In this document: positions 43,275 to 52,033 of the stretch, piece by piece
How the letters are laid out: every line of letters starts with the position of its first letter
How positions within the stretch are numbered: the stretch's first letter is position 1
Origin: UBA6107 sp964459385
Lineage (GTDB): Bacteria > Chloroflexota > Anaerolineae > Anaerolineales > Anaerolineaceae
NCBI GenBank assembly: GCA_964459385.1
Contig: CAYWLG010000009.1
Location: forward strand, 62,001-126,000
Length of the DNA stretch: 64,000 bases
Direction of reading: 5' to 3'
Notes under the pieces: model-generated
Databases searched by the model: none
What the model was told of the DNA's origin: nothing
Seen by the model: only the letters and a program-made list of their open reading frames with translations
Position numbers and translations under genes: made by a program

Positions 43275-43561
43275 AGCTAAGAGAACCTCCTTTCCCTGGG
43301 ATATGCCCTCGGTCAATACCGTTGGTAAAGCCAAGAGCGGAAAGGCAGCAGAAATAAACTGCTTACCAAGTTCCCTATTCTAGCATAGTTTACTCTCTTT
43401 GTGTGGATTTTTTGTGCAGATAATTTCCGGCCCTTTGCCTTGCGCATAGTATTCGGAATGACTAACCTTGGTTTGATTGCTGGCTGTTCGCTGTCAGCGA
43501 GGAGGAGAGCCGATGAAACGATCTCTGGTAACAAATAAGTGTGTAGGAAAGTGTCAATTTG
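43275..43561. other. Intergenic region upstream of rpsF
   Basis: About 290 bp between the rpsF start and the tRNA promoter. It must hold the rpsF promoter on the minus strand, but I see no convincing -35/-10 pair: TATGCTAGAATAGG near 43375-43387 offers -10-like bases without a good -35. An ORF covering 43313-43534 on the minus strand does not look coding. Confidence 0.4.
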
Positions 43562-43590
43562 TTGACAAAGTGCCTCCCTTCAAGTAAAAT
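43562..43590 (+). promoter_or_regulatory. Promoter of the tRNA gene
   Basis: TTGACA (43562-43567), a 17-bp spacer, then TAAAAT (43585-43590). A perfect -35 box and ideal spacing place the start a few bases before the tRNA at 43602. Confidence 0.8.
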
Positions 43591-43601
43591 GTTTGTCTGT
43601 T

Positions 43602-43673
43602 GGCGAGGTAGCTCAATGGTGGAGCAGTGGACTCATAAGCCATTGGTTGTGGGTTCAAATCCCACCCTCGCCA
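43602..43673 (+). tRNA. tRNA with anticodon CAT (elongator tRNA-Met most likely)
   Basis: GGCGAGG pairs with CCTCGCC as the acceptor stem, the D arm is GCTC/GAGC, the anticodon arm is GTGGA-CTCATAA-GCCAT and the T arm is GTGGG-TTCAAAT-CCCAC, with discriminator A. The anticodon is CAT. The pair at 31-39 is an A-G mismatch and 27-43 is G-T. The acceptor stem is fully paired, which argues against an initiator. A tRNA-Ile2 reading AUA after lysidine modification cannot be excluded from sequence alone. CCA is not encoded. Confidence 0.93.
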
Positions 43674-43772
43674 CTATTGTTTTAAGGGCAATTTTAAATT
43701 CTTCTTTAACGATTGATATTCCCATATTTTCCTTATAATTAACTTATGAGAAGGGCCAACTAATTAGCGGGG

Positions 43773-45371
43773 ATGGAATTGTCAGTGTTTGAAATGAAAA
43801 TTTTTAAACCCAAATTTATAGCTGACTCTGAATCAGAACAGGATCAAACACTGGCCATTTTAAAGCCAGCTTTTGTTTGGCTGCTTTGCTTGCTTATCTC
43901 TTTTGTGGGTCTTTTAATTTGCACAAAATCATCACCTTTGTATCCTTTTAATGACTGGGCTGACGCCAACGCATTTTTTACGATGGGCAAAGGAATGATG
44001 AGTGGTAAGGTGCTCTATCGTGACCTGTTTGATCACAAGGGGCCATTGCTGTATTTTATCTATGGTATAGCTACTCTGATTTCACCTCGTTCGTTTTTTG
44101 GCGTTTTTGTGTTTGAAGTGTTCTCGTTCTCGTTTTTTTTGTTTTCCTGTTACAAATCACTAAATTTGTTTTGCGATCATAAAAATTCTTTAATTTATTT
44201 GCCCGTAATCTCTGCTTTTGTTTTAAATCTTAAAAGCTTTGTTCACGGCGGTAGTGCAGAAGAGTTTAGTCTCCCGCTGGTGGCAATTAGCTTATTTTAC
44301 TTGCTGGCATATTTTAAAAATGTGTTTCCAAGGCCCTTACCAGCCAGATGGATTCTGCTAAATGGCATTATTGCTGGCTGTGTGTTATGGATAAAGTTTT
44401 CTTTCTTGGGCTTTTGGTTTGGGTGGATACTTTCGATTTTGATTTGTTCATTGATTAAAAAACAATTTTTTAGTGCATTAAAGACTGGTTTTTTGTTTTT
44501 AGTGGGGATATTGATCGCAACGCTTCCCTGGCTGGTTTATTTTGGGGTAAATCATTCAATTAATGATTGGTTAATTTCCTATTTGGTGATAAATTCAGTC
44601 AATTATCCCGTACCGATGTCATTAATTGCTCATATTCAATTTGTTTTTTCAGCTATTTCTGGTCAAGTAGGGGTTAACCCAATTTTTGGAGCAATATTAT
44701 GGTTAGGCTTAATCTTCTTTTTACTCTCAAGAAAATTCTTTTCTACTTTGCTTCCAAGATTGCTGACAGTATCGCTTGTATTTTTTCTTTCTGTTAGCGT
44801 ATATTCGGGTGGATTACGCTTTCTTTATTATTATCTTATTCTTGCGCCGCTTTCCGTTTTGGGTTTTATAGTATTTGATCGATACGTGGTTCAGGAAACT
44901 AAATTAAGGCTGTCGCCTAAGTCATCGCTTGCAACAGTTTTTTTGCTTTTACTCGTTTTGTCTATTTATTCATTTCGCTTTCAAGATAATACCTATATGA
45001 TAAAGTGGCAACAAAAGGATCTGGTGCAGTATAAATTCGCTGACATTATCGCACAAACAGATGCACCTAGCTTGCTCGAATATGGAACACTTGATCTGGG
45101 GTTTTACACGACCACTGGGATCGTACCTAACTGTCGATTTTTTGTACGACAAAATTTAAACCAGTCTAAATTTCTATTGATAGGTGATGAACAGAATCGG
45201 TACGTAAAAGAAAAAATGGTTGATTATTTGATTACACGAGTCCCTCTGGATAAAAGCAATGAGCAATTAAATATTCCGTACCTATATGAGAATTATCGTT
45301 TGTTGACCACACAAAATCAGCTATCTGAAAATGTGGAATACACCTATTTTTTGTTTCAAAAGATTGATTGA
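43773..45371 (+). CDS. Polytopic membrane glycosyltransferase-like protein (GT39/ArnT-like), A+T-rich
   Basis: 532 residues with about ten to twelve membrane helices. The first outside loop contains NDWADANAFFTMGKGMM and then YRDLFDHKGPLLYFIYG; the Asp residues after helix 1 and the D-x-K-G-P-L-L pattern match the GT-C family of lipid-linked sugar transferases. The acceptor is unknown. The gene is strikingly richer in A+T than its neighbours, with long T runs and TTT/ATT/TTA codons, which suggests horizontal origin. It starts 100 bp after a tRNA gene, a common insertion site, but no repeat of the tRNA 3' end is found downstream. Start could also be the ATG at 43794. Confidence 0.72.
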   Translation: MELSVFEMKIFKPKFIADSESEQDQTLAILKPAFVWLLCLLISFVGLLICTKSSPLYPFNDWADANAFFTMGKGMMSGKVLYRDLFDHKGPLLYFIYGIATLISPRSFFGVFVFEVFSFSFFLFSCYKSLNLFCDHKNSLIYLPVISAFVLNLKSFVHGGSAEEFSLPLVAISLFYLLAYFKNVFPRPLPARWILLNGIIAGCVLWIKFSFLGFWFGWILSILICSLIKKQFFSALKTGFLFLVGILIATLPWLVYFGVNHSINDWLISYLVINSVNYPVPMSLIAHIQFVFSAISGQVGVNPIFGAILWLGLIFFLLSRKFFSTLLPRLLTVSLVFFLSVSVYSGGLRFLYYYLILAPLSVLGFIVFDRYVVQETKLRLSPKSSLATVFLLLLVLSIYSFRFQDNTYMIKWQQKDLVQYKFADIIAQTDAPSLLEYGTLDLGFYTTTGIVPNCRFFVRQNLNQSKFLLIGDEQNRYVKEKMVDYLITRVPLDKSNEQLNIPYLYENYRLLTTQNQLSENVEYTYFLFQKID

Positions 45372-45486
45372 TACTTAATCGGGGACACTGGCACTTTGTC
45401 AGCGGCGTTCTGATTCGCAAATTTCTTGGCTGTTATCGATTTTTTAATTTGCTCCGATATTGTTTGCACCAAAATAAATGGTCCAA

Positions 45487-45900
45487 TTAACATCCACCGC
45501 CGAAGATCTGACGGTCGCCGTGGTAGGTGCGCACAGCGTAATTTGTTTTTAGATGCAGCGCATACGAAAAGTCCCGCAGACTTTCATCGAGCGGTTGCAG
45601 CGAATGAGGATCGCTCCCCTCTAAGAATTCGAGCTTGATGTAGGTCTCGGGGGCAGGGTCTTCGGGTTCGGAACAATCCGTTTGATGGATGCTGAGAGAG
45701 AAAAGCAAAATGTTGGGTTCAGAGTTAAGCGATTTTCGCAGGCAGTTCCAGCACACCTCGTTCCAACGCTGCATCACGATGTCGCAGTCATAAACGCAAA
45801 CCGCAAAATCTTCCACCGAGCCCTTGATCTGCATCCAGATGGTTTCCGCTTCTTGTGCCAGTGCCGGGTCAACGCGCGGATTAGGGTGAAGGGTTACCAT
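45487..45900 (-). CDS. Small protein of unknown function
   Basis: 137 residues, soluble, several Cys and Trp residues (VCVYDCDIVMQRWNEVCWNCL near 33-53, given in part) and no motif I recognise. The end FGGGC is unusual. A strong Shine-Dalgarno GGAGGAGGAAG precedes ATG 45900, supporting a real gene. G+C content is normal, unlike the gene on its right end side, and it stands alone between two convergent or tandem units. Confidence 0.55.
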   Translation of the reverse strand: MVTLHPNPRVDPALAQEAETIWMQIKGSVEDFAVCVYDCDIVMQRWNEVCWNCLRKSLNSEPNILLFSLSIHQTDCSEPEDPAPETYIKLEFLEGSDPHSLQPLDESLRDFSYALHLKTNYAVRTYHGDRQIFGGGC

Positions 45901-46015
45901 GTCTTCCTCCTCCTCACAACCGCCACATCCTATTTACTATTATAGGTAAATTGGAACGACAATGATAGATGGGATTAATATAAAACGCTGAGCAAAAAAC
46001 TCATCGGTCTCAATC

Positions 46016-47014
46016 TTATTTCTTCTGTATTACCTTACAGCCCTCAAATTGATCGTCTTTTTCGCTGATCCTCAGCCCGTCGCGCTGGTGCAGCAAGATC
46101 TCTTCCATTGTCTGCCGGTTGGCGCGGATGACATCGCCCAGCACGCCCAGCATCAACAAGATGATGCCCACCACCATCAGCGTGCCGCCGATCGAAACGG
46201 ACTGCGCATAGCGGCCCACCCCGGTGGCGTTGGTCACATAAAAGTACAAAAAGCGCAGCAGCAGTGCCAGACCGACCGCAAAGAAGGGCAGGCTCATAAT
46301 GCCAAAGGTCTTGAGCGGTTGGTAGAGCGCATACGAGCGGATGATGGTGCCGCCCTGGCGGATCATGAAATTCATCATGCCCTTATGCAGGCGTGAGGGC
46401 CGCCTGAAAGAATTGGTCTCGATAGGCAGGCTCTCGATCTTCATACGCTCTTTGCCTGCCTGGATCAGTGTTTCGAGCGTGTAAGAATACTTGTTGAAGA
46501 CATGCAGCCGCAGGGCCGCAAAACGGCTGTAGGCGCGAAACCCACTGGCTGCATCGGGCACGCGGGTTTGGGAGACCACGCGCATGCTCCAACTGCCGAG
46601 CTCTTCAAGCAGGCGTTTGAGAGGCGAAAAATGCGGGTTCTTGAAGTTCTGCCGGTCGCCGATGACGATGCTGGCACGCCCGTCTACGATGGGTTTCACC
46701 AGATCGGGAATGTAACGGCTGGGATACTGGTTATCGGCGTCGGTGTTGACGATGATGTCGGCGCCCAGAGCCAGGGCAGTACGCATACCGGTAGTGAAGG
46801 CTGTGGCCAGCCCCTGATTCTGCGGGTGGCGCACGACAAAATTGGCTCCATTATCAAGAGCCACCTGCACGGTGTTGTCTGAAGACCCGTCGTCAATGAT
46901 CAGCACGATCACTTCGTCAATGCCGGCAATCTGGCGGGGCAGTTCGTGCAGTACCTCGGGCAGAATTTCCGACTCATTGAAGCAGGGAATCTGGATGACC
47001 AGTTTTTTTGGCAT
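46016..47014 (-). CDS. Glycosyltransferase family 2 with two C-terminal membrane helices
   Basis: 332 residues. The GT-A domain (about 1-230) starts KLVIQIPCFNESEILPE; VLIIDDGSSDNTVQV binds the nucleotide sugar and NTDADNQYPSRY contains the D-x-D metal site. Two membrane helices follow (about 240-265 and 280-305). This arrangement is found in DPM1/PglA-like enzymes that move a sugar from NDP-sugar to polyprenyl phosphate. The product would be the lipid-linked donor used by GT-C enzymes such as the gene at 43773, which would give the two genes a joint role in surface glycan or glycoprotein synthesis; that link is inferred. Confidence 0.85.
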   Translation of the reverse strand: MPKKLVIQIPCFNESEILPEVLHELPRQIAGIDEVIVLIIDDGSSDNTVQVALDNGANFVVRHPQNQGLATAFTTGMRTALALGADIIVNTDADNQYPSRYIPDLVKPIVDGRASIVIGDRQNFKNPHFSPLKRLLEELGSWSMRVVSQTRVPDAASGFRAYSRFAALRLHVFNKYSYTLETLIQAGKERMKIESLPIETNSFRRPSRLHKGMMNFMIRQGGTIIRSYALYQPLKTFGIMSLPFFAVGLALLLRFLYFYVTNATGVGRYAQSVSIGGTLMVVGIILLMLGVLGDVIRANRQTMEEILLHQRDGLRISEKDDQFEGCKVIQKK

Positions 47015-47077
47015 GAACTTTCCTTGTAGGGCGTGGTAATTTGTTCTGGGGTAATTGTACTATTTTCGAGACAATAT

Positions 47078-47113
47078 GATAAGCGAGAAACCTTCACCGG
47101 CTTCTCGCTTATC
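47078..47113 (-). terminator. Perfect hairpin downstream of the dehydrogenase E2 gene
   Basis: GATAAGCGAGAA (47078-47089) pairs with TTCTCGCTTATC (47102-47113), 12 bp. It lies 53 bp past the E2 stop on the minus strand. The following minus-strand bases (ATATTGTC) lack a T run, so it may be a weak terminator or a 3'-end stabiliser. Confidence 0.5.
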
Positions 47114-47165
47114 GGGTATTCAGCTTATAAACACTTAGTGGAACTTATTTGCAGTTCATCTTTTA

Positions 47166-48446
47166 TCAATTCGCGTCTGGGTTCCAGTTTTCGAGCGCAT
47201 CTTTGACAGCTTTCAAGAACAGGTCGGCCGATTCGCCATCGAGAATGCGATGGTCGAACACGAAGGAAAGGTAGATCATGGGGCGGATGGCAATGGCGTC
47301 ATTGCCGGCTTCATCTGTGACGACGACCGCCCTTTTTTGCATCATGCCCGTGCCCAAAATGGCCGCCTGGGGCTGAAAGATGATCGGCGTGGCAAAGAGC
47401 GACCCGCTGGAGCCATGATTGGTCAGCGTAAAAGTGCCGCCCTTTACTTCGTCGGGCATCAGTTTTTTACTGCGCGCACGGCTGGAGAGGTCATTGATGC
47501 TCTTGGCCAGCCCGAGCAGCGAGAGAGACCCCGCATCTTTGATCACGGGCACGATCAGCCCGTCTGCGCCCAGCGAGGTGGCCACCCCCAGATTAATGGT
47601 GTTGTAAAGCTGCAGTCCTTCATCCATCCAGGTGGAGTTGACCAATGGATGGCTCTTTAAGGCGCTGACGATGGCCGCGCAGAAGTATGCGGTGAGGGTT
47701 AGATTCACGCCCTGCCGGGCAAAAACCTCTTTGTTGGCCTTGCGGTGCGCCAACACCTTGCCTAGATCGGCTTCCATCACGGTCAATACGTGCGGGGAGG
47801 TGCGCTTGGAGGTCACCATTCGTTCGGCGATCTGTTTTCGCAGTGACGAATGGGGCACAAAACTGCCCGCACCTACGTCAACTGCAGGTGACCTGGTTGG
47901 CATTGCAGCTTCCGGTGTGCTTGGGGCTACTTTAGTAGAGGAGCCGGCCGTTTCGATGTAGTTGAGAATGTCCTCTTTGGTGATGCGTCCCTCCATGCCG
48001 GTGCCGGGCACTCGATTCAGATCTACATCATTGAGCGTAGCAAGTTTTTTTACCAGCGGGCTGATGCGCCCGGTATATTCGCCCCTTGTGGCTTGGCTTG
48101 TTGCCGGTGTCATTCCCTCAGCAGCGGGTGCTGTTGTTGTGGGTTCAGCTTGCACTGGCAGGCGGCTGGCCTCTTCAGCCGCGGAAGACTCACTTTCAAT
48201 CTTTTCACCGGGTGCGCCGATCCAGGCGAGCGTGGCACCCACCTTGACCACTTCGTTTTGCTGGGCCAGAATCTTGAGCACAATACCACCGGCCGGACTG
48301 GGAATTTCTGTGGAGACCTTGTCTGTTTCCAATTCAACGATGGACTCCAATTCTTTCACGGAGTCGCCTTCTTTTTTCAGCCAGTCCATGACGGTGACTT
48401 CTTCAACGCCTTCACCCATGCTGGGTGCTAATAGTCGTGTAGCCAT
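47166..48446 (-). CDS. 2-oxoacid dehydrogenase E2 (dihydrolipoyl acyltransferase)
   Basis: 426 residues. One lipoyl domain (about 1-80) with lipoyl-Lys in ELETDKVSTEIPS; a Pro/Ala/Thr-rich linker; a peripheral-subunit-binding domain (about 128-165, ISPLVKKLATLNDVDLNRV); and the catalytic acyltransferase domain (about 200-426) with His and Asp in VFDHRILDGESADLFL. It takes the acyl group from E1 and passes it to CoA. Whether the substrate is pyruvate or branched-chain oxoacids cannot be told from E2 alone. The gene follows the fused E1 by 2 bp. No E3 (lipoamide dehydrogenase) lies in the window. Confidence 0.93.
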   Translation of the reverse strand: MATRLLAPSMGEGVEEVTVMDWLKKEGDSVKELESIVELETDKVSTEIPSPAGGIVLKILAQQNEVVKVGATLAWIGAPGEKIESESSAAEEASRLPVQAEPTTTAPAAEGMTPATSQATRGEYTGRISPLVKKLATLNDVDLNRVPGTGMEGRITKEDILNYIETAGSSTKVAPSTPEAAMPTRSPAVDVGAGSFVPHSSLRKQIAERMVTSKRTSPHVLTVMEADLGKVLAHRKANKEVFARQGVNLTLTAYFCAAIVSALKSHPLVNSTWMDEGLQLYNTINLGVATSLGADGLIVPVIKDAGSLSLLGLAKSINDLSSRARSKKLMPDEVKGGTFTLTNHGSSGSLFATPIIFQPQAAILGTGMMQKRAVVVTDEAGNDAIAIRPMIYLSFVFDHRILDGESADLFLKAVKDALENWNPDAN

Positions 48447-48448
48447 AG

Positions 48449-50872
48449 TTACTCCTTATAAATGGCCGGGAAACGAGCCGGGGAGCTCGCTCTCATCATC
48501 TCATATACCGAATCGAAGATCGATTCAGCGTTTGGTTTTGAGTAATAGTTGCCGTCCGCGCCATAAGCGGGGCGATGGTTGGCCCCAGAGAGGGTGCGCG
48601 GGGGCTCATCCAGCCATTGAAAGCCTTGCTGAACTTCCAGCACTTGCTGCATCATATAAGCCGTGGTGCCGCCCGGCATGTCCTCATCCAGAAAGAGCAC
48701 ACGGGCAGTCTTTTTGAGCGATTTCACGATGCTGCCGTGGATGTCGAAGGGCAGCAATGACTGTACGTCAATGACTTCGCAGTCGATGCCTACCTCAGCC
48801 AGCATCTGGGCAGCCTCCAATGCAATGCGCACCAGAGCCCCGTAGGTGACCACCGTCACATCTTTGCCGGGGCGCACGATCTCAGGCACGCCCAGGGGCA
48901 GGGTAAACTCGGCAATGTTATCGGGCTTGCGCTCCTTCAAGCGGTACCCGTTCAACACCTCGATCACCAGCGCCGGGTCATCAGATTTCAGCAGTGTGTT
49001 ATAAAAGCCAGCCGCCTGGGTCATGTTGCGTGGCACCAGCACATGCATGCCGCGCACTAGGTTGAGAATCCCGGCCAGCGGGGAACCTGAATGCCAGATG
49101 CCCACCAGGCGATGGCCCCTCGTGCGGATGATGACGGGGGCCTTCTGCCCGCCGGCAGTGCGCCAGCGCAGGGTGGCCAGATCGTCGGACATGGTTTGTA
49201 ACGCATAGAGCAGGTAATCGAGGTACTGCATTTCGGCAATGGGGCGCAGTCCGCGCATGGCCATGCCGATGGCCTGTCCAAGAATGGTTGCCTCACGGAT
49301 GCCGGTGTCGGTCACCCGCAAAGTGCCATACTTGTTTTGCAGGCCGTGAAAGCCCTGGTTGACATCGCCAAGTTGGCCGACATCTTCTCCAAATGCCACG
49401 ATGCGAGGATCTCTGGCCAGCGCTGCATCGAAGGCAGCATTGAGCACCTCGAACCCCATTACGTTTGGCGAGGATTCGCTAAACACCGGGGCGACAGAAG
49501 GCACCTTTAAGGGCGATTCGGCTGAAGAGGAGAGCAGCTCAGAGTTATAGTAGTTCTGGTTCTCCTGCTGTAGTTTTTGCGCGAAGGTCTCCACTTGCTG
49601 CCGGGCTGCGGTGGGTTCACTGCGGGTCGCCACCAGACTAGCGTGCAAAGCAGTGGCCACATCCGCACGGATCGGCTCCGGCAAGGCAGCCAATTGATCG
49701 CGCTGTTTTTCGACGGCTTCGGCCTGCGCAGTAGAATCGGTCAATGCATTGAGCAGGGTGATGGCTTGCTTGCGCAGCTCACGAATCGGCTCTTGAAAAG
49801 CGTCCCAGGCCGATTTGCGTGCCATTTCAACGCTTTGGGTGTCTTCCTGCTGCCATTGATCCAACTCGGTCTCGCTGGCGAGCTTTTGGGTCACGATCCA
49901 ATCGCGGAAGCGGGTCAGGCAGTCGAATTCTTCTTCCCAGGCCAGGCGTTCAGGGGATTTGTAGCGTTCATGCGACCCCGAGGTGGAATGACCCAGTGGC
50001 TGGGTGGCCTCGGTGACATGCACAAGGGCCGGGATGTGATGTTGGCGGGCGGTTGCGCCGGCCTGCTGGTAAACATTGAGCAGTTCTTCATAGTCCCAGG
50101 CGCGCACTGAATAAAGGTCATATCCCTTGTCGCACTCTTCCGCGGGGCAGGGGTCGCGCTGAAAGCCCTGAAGGATCGCATAGATGTTTTCTTTGACCAT
50201 TTGAAACTGATTGGGGACGGAGATGCCGTAACCATCATCGTACACGGTGATGACCGCAGGTGCCTGCAGCACGCCAATGGCGTTGACCGCTTCCCAGAAC
50301 AGTCCTTCGGCAGTTGAGGCGTTACCTATGGTTACCCAGGTGACCTCATTGCCGTTGTTCGAGAAATTGGTGAAAGGTTTCAATTCGTCCAATTTACGGT
50401 AGAGCACCGAGGCATAGGCCAGCCCGACGGAACGCGGCATTTGCGCCCCGGTCGAGGCGATATCTGCCGAAGTGTTATTTCTCTCCACCTGATTGAGCCA
50501 GTTGCCCTTCCCGTCCAAAATAGGGGTGGCAAAGTGGTTGTTCATGCTCCGGCCGCCGGAATTTGGCTCCAGTTTGGGGTCGGGGTTGGCGTAGAGTTGG
50601 GCAAAAAATTGTTCAAGGGTCAGCATTTCATTGGCCAGCATCCAGGTTTGATCGCGGTAATAGCCTGAGCGCCAATCGCCTTTCTGAAACGCATGGGCAA
50701 TGGCGATCTGGGCAAGCTCTTTGCCGTCTCCAAAAATGCCGAATTTGGCCTTGCCGGTCAGCACTTCACGCCGGCCGATGATGGCGGCCTGGCGGGAGCG
50801 AAATCCAAGCCGGTAATCGGATAAAATCTTTTCCCGGTCAAGTTTTGTGGTTTTGTCTTTTTGTTGTGTCAT
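48449..50872 (-). CDS. 2-oxoacid dehydrogenase E1, alpha and beta subunits fused
   Basis: 807 residues joining E1 alpha (about 20-400) and E1 beta (about 475-807), subunits that are separate in most branched-chain or pyruvate dehydrogenases. The TPP motif (normally GDG to NN) reads Gly-Asn184-Ala-Ser-Thr-Ala-Glu-Gly and then Tyr-Asp212-Asp213-Gly-Tyr-Gly, so the metal-binding Asp is Asn and the Asn is Asp. HSTSGSHERYKSPE is the phosphorylation-loop region of alpha subunits. The beta part has VIEVLNGYRLKERKP and LLPFDIHGSIVKSLKKT. Expected reaction: oxidative decarboxylation of a 2-oxoacid, transferring acyl to the E2 lipoyl group. AAGG precedes ATG 50872. An inverted repeat lies in the upstream region. 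Confidence 0.9.
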   Translation of the reverse strand: MTQQKDKTTKLDREKILSDYRLGFRSRQAAIIGRREVLTGKAKFGIFGDGKELAQIAIAHAFQKGDWRSGYYRDQTWMLANEMLTLEQFFAQLYANPDPKLEPNSGGRSMNNHFATPILDGKGNWLNQVERNNTSADIASTGAQMPRSVGLAYASVLYRKLDELKPFTNFSNNGNEVTWVTIGNASTAEGLFWEAVNAIGVLQAPAVITVYDDGYGISVPNQFQMVKENIYAILQGFQRDPCPAEECDKGYDLYSVRAWDYEELLNVYQQAGATARQHHIPALVHVTEATQPLGHSTSGSHERYKSPERLAWEEEFDCLTRFRDWIVTQKLASETELDQWQQEDTQSVEMARKSAWDAFQEPIRELRKQAITLLNALTDSTAQAEAVEKQRDQLAALPEPIRADVATALHASLVATRSEPTAARQQVETFAQKLQQENQNYYNSELLSSSAESPLKVPSVAPVFSESSPNVMGFEVLNAAFDAALARDPRIVAFGEDVGQLGDVNQGFHGLQNKYGTLRVTDTGIREATILGQAIGMAMRGLRPIAEMQYLDYLLYALQTMSDDLATLRWRTAGGQKAPVIIRTRGHRLVGIWHSGSPLAGILNLVRGMHVLVPRNMTQAAGFYNTLLKSDDPALVIEVLNGYRLKERKPDNIAEFTLPLGVPEIVRPGKDVTVVTYGALVRIALEAAQMLAEVGIDCEVIDVQSLLPFDIHGSIVKSLKKTARVLFLDEDMPGGTTAYMMQQVLEVQQGFQWLDEPPRTLSGANHRPAYGADGNYYSKPNAESIFDSVYEMMRASSPARFPAIYKE

Positions 50873-50908
50873 TGTTCACCTTGTTTGTATCGAAAACACA
50901 GTCATCTT

Positions 50909-50927
50909 GCCAATCTCTTCGATTGGC
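50909..50927. repeat. Inverted repeat upstream of the E1 gene
   Basis: GCCAATC (50909-50915) and GATTGGC (50921-50927) flank TCTTC, 37-55 bp before the E1 start codon. It could be an operator of the dehydrogenase operon or a leader hairpin. The rest of 50928-51034 is A+T-rich without further structure. Confidence 0.45.
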
Positions 50928-51035
50928 GGAATTTATATAGGAGCACCCTTAATTAATCCTATTTATATCATTTTTATCAAAATATTTCCACAAATGTTGT
51001 AAATCAAGAGTGGGTTGGAAAATGCTATTCAATTA

Positions 51036-51063
51036 AAAAGTGTGGCAGTTTTTTTCTGCCACA
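51036..51063 (-). terminator. Terminator after menA
   Basis: TGTGGCAG (51041-51048) and CTGCCACA (51056-51063) form an 8-bp stem. On the minus strand it is followed by CTTTTTAATTG and lies 23 bp past the menA stop. Confidence 0.75.
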
Positions 51064-51085
51064 TTGAGGTCATTTTTTGATGGTT

Positions 51086-51991
51086 TTAGAAGGGGAGCAA
51101 AGCGGAGAGCAGATAGAGCAGGCTGAAGTAGAAAGCGATCATTCCAGTGATGCCCAGTGCTTTGTTGAGGGGTTTGCCGCTGAGGGTAAAGACCATTTTG
51201 AGGGTGATGGCAGCCAGGGGCAGGCTTAAGAGGGTAAGCAGAGCCGTCCAGTGGGTGAGCCCAAGCAGGGTGAAAAGGATCATCAGCCCGTAGGGCATCA
51301 GCAGGCAGACGGCGTATTCGGCTTTGGCGAACTTCTTACCGAAACGGGCAACCAGTGTGTTCTTGCCGGCCTGGCGGTCACTTTCGATATCACGCAGGTT
51401 GTTTACCACCAGAATGCCCACAATGATCAAACCAACGGGAAGCGCCACCCACCAGGCCAGTGGCGTGAGGTGATTCGCCTGCACGAAATAGCTGCCCACC
51501 ACCGATGCCAGGCCAAAGAAGAGAAAGACAAAAAGCTCGCCCAGACCGTGATATCCCAGCGGGTAGGGGCCAGCCGTATAGGCCAGTGCCGAGAGAATGG
51601 CTACCCCGCCCACCAACAACATCCACCAACTGGAAGCGGCGGCCAGCGCCAGCCCGATCATCCCGGCCAGAGCGAACACGATCAGGGTACCTAATTTCAC
51701 TTCCTGCGGCGTCAATAAGCCCGACTGGGTCACGCGCAGCGGGCCAAGCCGCTCCCCGCTGTCGGCACCTTTTTCAAAGTCAAAGACATCATTGGCCAGA
51801 TTGCTGCCGATCTGCAAAAGCAGTGCTACAGCCAGCGCGCCCAAAAATGGCCATACTCGAAATAGCTGATCTTGCACGGCCACGGCAGTGCCGGTGAGCA
51901 CCCCGGCGATAGCAGCAGGCAGGGTGCGCGGGCGGATGGCCAGCCACCAGGCAGATACTTTGTTTTTTAATGAGTTTGTCTTCTGGGTCAT
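51086..51991 (-). CDS. menA: 1,4-dihydroxy-2-naphthoate polyprenyltransferase
   Basis: 301 residues, UbiA superfamily with about eight or nine membrane helices. The first Asp-rich motif is NLANDVFDFEKGAD (about 66-79) and the second NNLRDIESDRQAGKNTL (about 193-209); both bind the Mg2+-diphosphate of the prenyl donor. It attaches the isoprenoid tail to 1,4-dihydroxy-2-naphthoate, giving demethylmenaquinone. The divergent neighbour is the methyltransferase for the next step, so the assignment to menaquinone is well supported. The two genes share a palindromic ATTATAAT between them. Confidence 0.92.
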   Translation of the reverse strand: MTQKTNSLKNKVSAWWLAIRPRTLPAAIAGVLTGTAVAVQDQLFRVWPFLGALAVALLLQIGSNLANDVFDFEKGADSGERLGPLRVTQSGLLTPQEVKLGTLIVFALAGMIGLALAAASSWWMLLVGGVAILSALAYTAGPYPLGYHGLGELFVFLFFGLASVVGSYFVQANHLTPLAWWVALPVGLIIVGILVVNNLRDIESDRQAGKNTLVARFGKKFAKAEYAVCLLMPYGLMILFTLLGLTHWTALLTLLSLPLAAITLKMVFTLSGKPLNKALGITGMIAFYFSLLYLLSALLPF

Positions 51992-52020
51992 GTGGGCAGG
52001 GTTTATTTGAGTTTTCGTTA

Positions 52021-52027
52021 TTATAAT
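52021..52027. promoter_or_regulatory. Shared -10 region of menA and menG, leaderless position for menG
   Basis: ATTATAAT (52020-52027) is its own reverse complement, so it offers a TATAAT on both strands. On the plus strand TATAAT (52022-52027) is followed by 6 nt and ATG 52034 with no Shine-Dalgarno, suggesting a leaderless mRNA. No good -35 box is visible on either side. Confidence 0.4.
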
Positions 52028-52033
52028 TCATCT

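Noticed and set aside
43602..45500. Integrated element at the tRNA
   Set aside because: No integrase or recombinase gene and no second copy of the tRNA 3' end was found between 43674 and 46015. Only base composition points to transfer.
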